Below are positions 58,351 through 64,000 of a stretch of DNA of 64,000 bases, in pieces. Position 1 is the first letter of the stretch, and the number at the start of each line of letters is the position of its first letter. The DNA comes from Thalassovita sp. (GTDB lineage: Bacteria; Pseudomonadota; Alphaproteobacteria; Rhodobacterales; Rhodobacteraceae), in NCBI RefSeq assembly GCF_963691685.1, contig NZ_OY829290.1, positions 3,286,001 to 3,350,000 of the forward strand. Direction: 5' to 3'. The position numbers and the translations under genes were made by a program. The notes under the pieces were generated by a model that saw nothing but the letters and a program-made list of their open reading frames with translations, searched no databases and was not told the DNA's origin.

Positions 58351-60218
58351 CACACGCCCTTCCGCTGACGGCTGCGGGAGCTTTCCCAATCCACATGTGC
58401 CTCGCGCACGCGATCCGACTTGGTGACATGCGGTGTGCCAACCTCCCACCAGGCGTGGCCTTCGGTGGTCCAGCCGTCATAGGGGTCGACGTCCATCACG
58501 ATCACATAGGTCTTGTCACTGGCCTTGGCGCGTTTGAATGCCTCCCCCAGCTCCGCAGGGTTTGCCACTTTTTCAGATGTAGCGCCCATCGACGCGGCGT
58601 GGGCTGCAAAATCCACCGCAAAGGGCTGCGGAACCGTGGGGCAATCGGCCAGCAGGTTGTTGAAGCTTTCGTTGCCGGTGTTGTTCTGCAGTTTGTTGAT
58701 GACGGCAAAACCACCGTTATCCAGCACCAAGACGATCATCTTCTTCTGGCTGAGCACCGAGGAATAGATGTCCGAGTTCAACAACAGATAGGATCCGTCA
58801 CCGGTAAACACGATGGTGTCTTTGTCCGGCTCCCGCTGAGCCTGCGCAATCCGCGCACCCCAGCCGCCAGCAATCTCATACCCCATGCAGGAGAAGCCAA
58901 ATTCCACATCCACGGTGCCCTGATCCAGCGTGCGCCAGTTGGCGGTGACCTCCGCCGGCAGACCACCCGCTGCGGCAACCACCCGGTCGCGCGGGTCACA
59001 AAGCGCGTTCACCACACCGATGGCCTGCGCGTAGGAATTCGGGCGATTGTCGCCATAGCTGACATTGTCAGCAACATAGTCCACCCATTTCGCCCGCTGC
59101 GCCTTGGCGTGATCGACCCATTCTTGCGGCGCGACATATCCGGCGCAGGCAGCATTCAGCGCGGGCAGCGCCAGTTTGGCATCGCCCACCACCGGCAAGG
59201 ACCGGTGTTTGCCGGCATCATGACGGGCCGCGTTTACCGAAATGAATCGCGCGCTTTTGGCAAAAGCGGTCCAGGAGCCGGTGGTGAAATCCTGCAGACG
59301 GGTGCCAACGGCGACAATCACATCAGCCTCTTCAGCGATGGTGTTGGCCGAGTCCGACCCGGTGACACCGATAGGACCGATGTTGAGCACATGCGTGTCC
59401 AGCAGGTTGGCCCGACCGGCGATGGTTTCCACCACAGGGATTTGATGCGCCTCGGCAAAGGCCGTCAGCTCCGCCACCGCGCCGGAATATTGCACCCCGC
59501 CACCGGCGATGATCATCGGGCGTTTTGCCGATTTCAGCAGCGCTGCTGCATCGGCCAATTCGGCCACATCGGCGGATTGACGGCGCATGCGGTGCACCTT
59601 CTTTTCAAAGAAGACCTCAGGATAGTCATAGGTCCAGCCCTGCACATCCTGCGGCAGCCCCAGAAACGCCGGGCCACAATCGGCAGGATCCAGCATGGTG
59701 GCAATGGCATTGGGCAGCGACTGGATGATCTGCGCCGGGTGGGTGATCCGATCCCAGTAGCGCACCACCGGTTTGAAGGCGTCGTTGACCCCGTAGGTGG
59801 GATCGCCAAAGTGTTCCAGCTGCTGCAACACCGGATCCGGCAGGCGGGTGATGAAGGTATCGCCGCACAGCATCAGCATCGGCAGCCGGTTGGCATGTGC
59901 CAATGCAGCCGAGGTCACAAGGTTCGCCGTGCCCGGCCCTGCCGAGGCGGTGCAGAACATAAACCGCTGACGCAGCCATTGTTTGGCGTAAGCGGCGGCA
60001 GCAAAGCCCATGCTCTGCTCATTCTGACCGCGATAAAGCGGCAGCTCTTCCTGCACCTCATGCAGCGCCTCCCCCAGACAGGTCACATTGCCATGCCCAA
60101 AGATGCCAAAGCCACCGCCGCACAGACGCATTTCCTGCCCGTCGATCACGATATACTGGTTTTCCAGCCAGCGAATGATGGCCTGCGCCGTGGTCAGCTG
60201 AACCGTCTTGTCACTCAC
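58350..60218 (-). CDS. iolD: Trihydroxycyclohexane-1,2-dione hydrolase
   Basis: A 622-residue ThDP-dependent enzyme of full family length. The N-terminal domain has the catalytic-Glu region (FGHGNVTCLGEALHE). The C-terminal ThDP-binding part has GDGSYLLLNSDIYS and a downstream Asn (LDNGGF). It opens the ring of 3D-trihydroxycyclohexane-1,2-dione to 5-deoxyglucuronate. The start is a GTG at 60218 behind GGGAGGAC. It is divergent from iolE, with a LacI-type operator between them. Confidence 0.94.
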   Translation of the reverse strand: MSDKTVQLTTAQAIIRWLENQYIVIDGQEMRLCGGGFGIFGHGNVTCLGEALHEVQEELPLYRGQNEQSMGFAAAAYAKQWLRQRFMFCTASAGPGTANLVTSAALAHANRLPMLMLCGDTFITRLPDPVLQQLEHFGDPTYGVNDAFKPVVRYWDRITHPAQIIQSLPNAIATMLDPADCGPAFLGLPQDVQGWTYDYPEVFFEKKVHRMRRQSADVAELADAAALLKSAKRPMIIAGGGVQYSGAVAELTAFAEAHQIPVVETIAGRANLLDTHVLNIGPIGVTGSDSANTIAEEADVIVAVGTRLQDFTTGSWTAFAKSARFISVNAARHDAGKHRSLPVVGDAKLALPALNAACAGYVAPQEWVDHAKAQRAKWVDYVADNVSYGDNRPNSYAQAIGVVNALCDPRDRVVAAAGGLPAEVTANWRTLDQGTVDVEFGFSCMGYEIAGGWGARIAQAQREPDKDTIVFTGDGSYLLLNSDIYSSVLSQKKMIVLVLDNGGFAVINKLQNNTGNESFNNLLADCPTVPQPFAVDFAAHAASMGATSEKVANPAELGEAFKRAKASDKTYVIVMDVDPYDGWTTEGHAWWEVGTPHVTKSDRVREAHVDWESSRSRQRKGV

Positions 60219-60310
60219 CGTTATGTCCTCCCGATGTCATCGCCGGAACTCCCATTTATCCGACCATGCCGATTGCCGCTTGCGCGTTTTCGAATCCCAA
60301 GCTACAGTTT

Positions 60311-60328
60311 TTTGCAACCGGTTGCAAA
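60311..60328. promoter_or_regulatory. Perfect LacI-type operator between iolD and iolE
   Basis: TTTGCAACCGGTTGCAAA is an 18-bp perfect palindrome with a central CG, the typical form of LacI-family operators. It lies 93 bp before iolD and 56 bp before iolE, so it can control both directions. The LacI-family gene at the window end is a candidate regulator. Confidence 0.75.
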
Positions 60329-60383
60329 GTGATTTGTCGGCCGTCACAGAAACCCCTGAAAACCACTTACAGAGATCCTGACC

Positions 60384-61277
60384 ATGAGTATCCGCATTGG
60401 CAACGCCCCCTGTTCCTGGGGTGTGGAATTCCCCAACGATCCGCGCAATCCCAGCTGGCAGTTGGTGCTGAAAGACTGCGCCGCCGCAGGCTATAAGGGC
60501 ATCGAACTGGGCCCAGTTGGCTTCATGCCCGAAGACCCGGCCGTGCTGGGTGAGGCATTGGCCGAACATGATCTGGAGCTGATCGGCGGTGTGGTCTTCC
60601 GCGCCTATCACGATCCCGCCCAGTGGGAAGATGTGCTGGACGGCACCCACCGCACCTGCAAGGCGCTGGTGGCGCATGGAGCCAAACATCTGGTGCTGAT
60701 TGACTCGATCTCAGAACGGCGCGCCCCCACCGCAGGCCGCGCGGCAGAGGCCGAGCAGATGGACAAGGCCGAATGGACCGCCTTCCGCGACCGTCTGGCC
60801 GAAAGCGCCCGCATCGGCACCGAGGAATATGGCCTGACCGTCGGCATCCACGCCCATGCGGCGGGTTTCATGGATTTTGAGCCCGAGCTGGAGCGTCTGC
60901 TGAATGAGGTGGATGAAAAGATCCTGAAGATCTGCTTTGACACCGGCCACCATTCCTACGCGGGGTTTGATCCGGTTGCCTTCATGAAGCGCTATATGGA
61001 TCGCATCTCTTACATGCACTTCAAAGACATCGATCCTAAGGTAAAGGCCGAGGTGATCGCCAACCGCACCGGCTTCTATGATGCCTGTGGACAGGGGATT
61101 TTCTGTAACCTTGGCGATGGCGACGTCGACTTCCCCGCCGTGCGGCAGCTGTTGCTGGACAGCGGCTTTGAAGGCTGGTGCACCGTTGAACAGGACTGCG
61201 ATCCGCTGTTGGATCCTGATCCTGTGGGCGATGCCAAGGTGAACCGTGAATATCTGGAAAGCATCGGCTTCACCTGA
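60384..61277 (+). CDS. iolE: Inosose dehydratase
   Basis: A 297-residue sugar-phosphate-isomerase-barrel protein matching IolE (IRIGNAPCSWGVEFPNDPRN at the start, GIHAHAAGFM, CFDTGHHSYAG, SYMHFKDI, NLGDGDVDFP). It dehydrates 2-keto-myo-inositol to 3D-trihydroxycyclohexane-1,2-dione, the IolD substrate. It is followed by a dehydrogenase gene on the same strand. Confidence 0.94.
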   Translation: MSIRIGNAPCSWGVEFPNDPRNPSWQLVLKDCAAAGYKGIELGPVGFMPEDPAVLGEALAEHDLELIGGVVFRAYHDPAQWEDVLDGTHRTCKALVAHGAKHLVLIDSISERRAPTAGRAAEAEQMDKAEWTAFRDRLAESARIGTEEYGLTVGIHAHAAGFMDFEPELERLLNEVDEKILKICFDTGHHSYAGFDPVAFMKRYMDRISYMHFKDIDPKVKAEVIANRTGFYDACGQGIFCNLGDGDVDFPAVRQLLLDSGFEGWCTVEQDCDPLLDPDPVGDAKVNREYLESIGFT

Positions 61278-61326
61278 AGCCTTTGCACAAGATTTGAAAA
61301 GATCGACATCTGAGGGAGGACACCTC

Positions 61327-62460
61327 ATGACCAAATTGAAATGGGGCATGATCGGCGGCGGCGAAGGCAGCCAGATCGGCCCGGCCCACCGTCTGGGCGC
61401 CTTGGCGGATGGCCGCTTTGAAATGGTGGCCGGCGCGCTGGATCACCGCCCCGAGGTGGGGCGCGACTATGGTCAGCGCCTGGGCATCGCCGCCGACCGC
61501 GCTTATGGCGACTGGCAGGAGATGCTGGCTGGTGAAAAAACACGCGAGGACCGGATTGATCTGGTCACCGTGGCCACACCCAATGCGACGCACTTTGAAA
61601 TCACCAAGGCCTTCCTTGAGGCGGGCTTCAACGTGCTGTGTGAAAAGCCGATGACCATGACGGTTGAGGAAGGCGAAGAGATCGTGAAGGTTGCCGAAAA
61701 GACCGGCAAGATCTGCGCGGTAAACTACTGCTATTCCGCCTATCCGATGGTGCGTCAGGCCCGCGCGATGGTGCGCGCCGGTGAGATCGGCAAGGTGCGC
61801 CTTGTGGTGACAAACTTTGCCCATGGCCACCACGGCGATGCCACGGATGCGGACAATCCGCGGGTGCGTTGGCGCTATGATCCGGCGATGGCCGGTGTCT
61901 CGGGCCAGTTTGCCGATTGCGGCATCCACGCGCTGCATATGGCCAGCTTCATCTGTGATGATGAGGTCGAAAAGCTTTCGGCCGATTTTGCCTCCACCAT
62001 CGCCTCGCGAGAGTTGGAAGATGACGCCATGCTGAACTTCCGCATGAGCGGCGGCACGGTTGGGCGGCTCTGGACCTCTTCGGTGGCGATAGGGCGGCAG
62101 CACGGGTTTGACATACAGGTCTTTGGCGAAACCGGCGGTCTACGCTGGGCCTCTGAACAGCCAAACCAGTTGATCTATACCCCGGTTGGCGGCCGCACGC
62201 AGGTGATCGAAAAAGGCGAAGGCGGCCTTTACGAAGACGCCCAGCGCCTCAGCCGCGTCGCCATCGCCCACCCCGAAGGTTTCCCGCTGGCGGTGGCCAA
62301 CATCTACTGCGATCTGGCTGACGCCATCGCGGGTGAGGTGCGCGACGGGTTGCCCGGGGCCGCGGATGGTCTGCGGTCCATGGCGGCGGTGGAAACCGCG
62401 GTGGCCTCAGCCAAGGCTGACGGCACATGGATGGACGCCCGTCCCCCGATGTTCCGCTGA
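61327..62460 (+). CDS. Gfo/Idh/MocA dehydrogenase, probable inositol dehydrogenase
   Basis: A 377-residue NAD(P)-dependent oxidoreductase: GMIGGGEGSQIGPAHRLGAL at the N-terminus (Rossmann), VLCEKPMTM (EKP motif), and a C-terminal half with GVSGQFADCGIHALHMASF where the catalytic Asp and His lie. Beside iolE, it probably oxidises myo-inositol or another isomer to inosose. It is longer and differs at the N-terminus from classical IolG, so scyllo- or another inositol is possible. The ATG at 61327 has a GGGAGGA site. Confidence 0.83.
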   Translation: MTKLKWGMIGGGEGSQIGPAHRLGALADGRFEMVAGALDHRPEVGRDYGQRLGIAADRAYGDWQEMLAGEKTREDRIDLVTVATPNATHFEITKAFLEAGFNVLCEKPMTMTVEEGEEIVKVAEKTGKICAVNYCYSAYPMVRQARAMVRAGEIGKVRLVVTNFAHGHHGDATDADNPRVRWRYDPAMAGVSGQFADCGIHALHMASFICDDEVEKLSADFASTIASRELEDDAMLNFRMSGGTVGRLWTSSVAIGRQHGFDIQVFGETGGLRWASEQPNQLIYTPVGGRTQVIEKGEGGLYEDAQRLSRVAIAHPEGFPLAVANIYCDLADAIAGEVRDGLPGAADGLRSMAAVETAVASAKADGTWMDARPPMFR

Positions 62461-62483
62461 TCGCCTACGAGACTGACGACATC

Positions 62484-62511
62484 AAAGGCCGGGGAACACA
62501 CCGGCCTTTTT
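62484..62511. terminator. Rho-independent terminator
   Basis: AAAGGCCGG (62484-62492), an 8-nt loop, CCGGCCTTT (62501-62509) plus more T. It ends the iolE-dehydrogenase transcript and can also serve the converging GFA gene, whose stop codon begins at its edge. Confidence 0.9.
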
Positions 62512-62933
62512 CAATCCGGCGTCCAGTCGGGCTGCGTGTCAAACCGGTCAACATCCGGCCCCAGTTGGTCCCAATGCGGCCGATCCCGTTCAAAGATCAC
62601 CACCTGCACCGACAAATCCACAGCATTGTCAAAAGCGCCCAGCGGCAAGGTGATATGATCCGGCGCCCGCGTGTTGCATCCGAAAATCGGGCTGCCGCAG
62701 CGGGGGCAGAACCACTTCGTCACCGTCGCCCCCAACGCACCCTGATAGCTGTGTTCGGCAATCTCGCCTTCGATCTGAACAGCTGCGCGCGGAAACATCG
62801 CGCCAATGCTATGGCCGGTGCCGGACAGGCGGCGGCATTCGTCGCAATGGCATTGTGCCACAACAACGGGCGCGGCGGTCACGTTGAAATGCACCGCGCC
62901 ACACAAGCATCTTCCGGTAAACTCAGGTTTCAT
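62511..62933 (-). CDS. GFA-family (glutathione-dependent formaldehyde-activating-like) protein
   Basis: A 140-residue zinc protein of the GFA/CENP-V fold with cysteine pairs in CLCGAVHF, QCHCDECRR and FCPRCGSPIF. Family members were first linked to S-hydroxymethylglutathione formation, but most are of unknown function. It is a single gene with no functional link to the iol genes. Confidence 0.88.
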   Translation of the reverse strand: MKPEFTGRCLCGAVHFNVTAAPVVVAQCHCDECRRLSGTGHSIGAMFPRAAVQIEGEIAEHSYQGALGATVTKWFCPRCGSPIFGCNTRAPDHITLPLGAFDNAVDLSVQVVIFERDRPHWDQLGPDVDRFDTQPDWTPD

Positions 62934-63061
62934 GCGGGCACCTTAACGCGCAGCCCGGATCAGGCAAGATCAGGCAATGTTGATTTGCGCCCGGCGTGTC
63001 ACCTTGACGGTGACCGGCCCAGTTGCAAGGTTTTCCAAATCGAGTTTACGAGACCGCCCAT

Positions 63062-63580
63062 ATGCCCCTGACGACAAACAAAGAAGCCGCGCGCAAGGAC
63101 CTACTGCGACTGTTGGAAGGTTTGGAACATTACCGGAGTTGGGCCATAAGCGCGATAGAACAGGAACGCGGCAAAGTCACTCAAGAAGATCTCAACCAAA
63201 TCGTGGTGCCTTCGTCATTCTTTCTCGAGGCTTTCGACAACGCCAAAGGCAAATCTGCAAATTTCATCTTAAACGAAGTTCGTCAGTGGTATTCCCACAC
63301 CGCAAGCGACTTCAGACAGCTTTCTGCCAATCCCGCGTATGCCGTGGAAATTGAGCGATACCTCAAACGGTTCAAAGAAGACTTTGGCTATGACTTTTTT
63401 GCAGCGTCCAACTTTGCCGAAATGACCGCCAAAAAGGTGGTGGCCCGAGGAAAGATCACGACAGAACAGGAATACGAAGCCCTGGTCGAATTGGAGAAGG
63501 ATCCATTGCAGTCTATTGTGTCGTCAGAAGACATGGCAAAGCTCGTTAAGCTTTTCCGTGATTTTGAGGAAAGCTCTTGA
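63062..63580 (+). CDS. Hypothetical protein, low-GC gene
   Basis: A 172-residue protein (start MPLTTNKEAARKDLLRLLEG) that I do not recognise. It has no signal peptide or membrane segment and looks mostly helical, rich in Lys, Glu and Phe. Base composition is visibly more AT-rich than all neighbours, with A-ending codons rare elsewhere in the window. The ATG at 63062 is preferred; an upstream in-frame codon at 63023 overlaps the gap after the GFA gene. No partner gene is beside it. A recently acquired gene is a fair guess. Confidence 0.65.
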   Translation: MPLTTNKEAARKDLLRLLEGLEHYRSWAISAIEQERGKVTQEDLNQIVVPSSFFLEAFDNAKGKSANFILNEVRQWYSHTASDFRQLSANPAYAVEIERYLKRFKEDFGYDFFAASNFAEMTAKKVVARGKITTEQEYEALVELEKDPLQSIVSSEDMAKLVKLFRDFEESS

Positions 63581-63606
63581 CCGTGGCCTCAAATGCGTCG
63601 GGCAGT

Positions 63607-64000
63607 TCACACCCGCCGCAGCGTCCCGCGTTCTACGACCGAGCAGGGAAAAATCCGCGCTTCGGGGTAGCGGCTGGGATCGTCCAGCATGGCGCTCATC
63701 ATCTCGATTGAAGCGCTGACGATTTCCTTGATCGGCTGGCGGATCGTGGTCAGGTCGATGTTTTCCCAGGCCGCCATTTCCATATCATTGAGGCCAATGA
63801 TCCCGATCTCTTCGGGCACCTTCAAACCGGCATCGGCCACCGCGGACAGGGCCCCGATTGACAGCACATCGTCGCCGCAGAAATACGCATCGGCACGGGC
63901 GCCGCTGTCCAAAAGCCGCTGCATTTCTGCGCGCCCGGCCTCAAACGAATACGCCTCAGCATAGGAATGGCTGTGCGCCACATCCGGGTAGCTTTCCATC
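63607..64000 (-). CDS. LacI-family regulator, C-terminal part (5' end beyond window)
   Basis: The visible 131 codons are the C-terminal half of the periplasmic-binding-protein-like effector domain of a LacI-family regulator (DAYFCGDDVLSIGALSAVAD, PEEIGIIGLNDMEMAAWENI, LTTIRQPIKEIV). The helix-turn-helix lies outside the window. It is a candidate for the protein that binds the palindrome between iolD and iolE, although an unrelated gene stands between it and the iol operon. Confidence 0.87.
   Translation of the reverse strand, partial: MESYPDVAHSHSYAEAYSFEAGRAEMQRLLDSGARADAYFCGDDVLSIGALSAVADAGLKVPEEIGIIGLNDMEMAAWENIDLTTIRQPIKEIVSASIEMMSAMLDDPSRYPEARIFPCSVVERGTLRRV

Noticed and set aside
58395..60332. 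A 645-codon open frame on the plus strand opposite iolD
   Set aside because: It is antisense to a clear ThDP enzyme gene, its translation is rich in His, Arg and Gln with no domain pattern, and no binding site precedes it. Long antisense frames are common in GC-rich genes.
1..64000. CRISPR arrays, tRNA or rRNA genes, insertion sequences, prophage genes
   Set aside because: Scanned by eye; no regularly spaced direct repeats, transposase or integrase-like protein, or recognisable structural RNA was found. A tRNA or covariance-model search would settle small RNA genes.

Overview
The window looks like a chromosomal segment of a marine Roseobacter-type alphaproteobacterium (Rhodobacterales). The grounds are the GC-rich coding sequence, dense ATGA/TGATG-coupled operons, an RpoE-ChrR singlet-oxygen module, TRAP and ABC uptake systems, and catabolic clusters for betaines, sulfosugar, galactosides and inositol. 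I see no rRNA, tRNA, CRISPR array, insertion sequence or phage gene. The assignment is inferred from gene content, not from a marker gene.

Layout. 1-7.5 kb: an NDP-forming acyl-CoA synthetase, an acyl-CoA dehydrogenase and a GlxA-type regulator next to a ProVWX-type quaternary-amine ABC transporter whose permease carries a frameshift. 7.8-8.4 kb: gluconokinase. 8.4-14.3 kb: rpoE-chrR, divergent from a five-gene operon (FAD oxidoreductase, DUF1365, Cfa-type methyltransferase, SDR, DUF2177). Matching RpoE-type promoters sit in the gap between them. 14.3-17.8 kb: a TetR regulator divergent from a two-subunit molybdenum hydroxylase. 17.9-22.7 kb: a lytic transglycosylase, then a GntR regulator with an NMT1/SsuA-type ABC transporter. 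22.7-27.7 kb: a LysR-controlled operon (VOC protein, exported isochorismatase-fold hydrolase, GST, hemerythrin-like protein, MATE pump) with two frameshifted genes. 27.9-30.9 kb: one 999-residue protein joining a kinase, an M23 peptidase domain and a class III aminotransferase domain.

31.0-38.7 kb: a GntR regulator and a Gfo/Idh/MocA protein divergent from a flavin monooxygenase, aldo-keto reductase, flavin reductase and TRAP transporter. This gene set matches the oxidative desulfonation (sulfo-SMO) route for sulfoquinovose; the Gfo/Idh/MocA protein is a candidate NAD-dependent sulfoquinovosidase. A perfect FNR-type box lies in the divergent promoter region. 38.7-40.5 kb: a Sel1-type protein and a di-heme peroxidase without a clear start. 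40.6-54.6 kb: a galactoside regulon with sugar ABC transporter, GH36 alpha- and GH42 beta-galactosidases, the whole De Ley-Doudoroff pathway from galactose to pyruvate plus glyceraldehyde-3-phosphate, an IclR regulator and an ABC ATPase. 54.6-56.3 kb: a Rieske-glutamate-synthase-like fusion. 56.4-62.5 kb: inositol genes (class II aldolase, iolC, iolD, iolE, a dehydrogenase) around a perfect LacI-type operator. 62.5-64 kb: a GFA protein, an unidentified low-GC gene and the 3' part of a LacI-family regulator.

Two neighbouring clusters would together handle the polar head groups of plastid lipids (sulfoquinovosyl-, mono- and digalactosyl-glycerol). That link is my inference. Three genes carry one-base frameshifts in short C/G runs, which could be real lesions or sequence errors.
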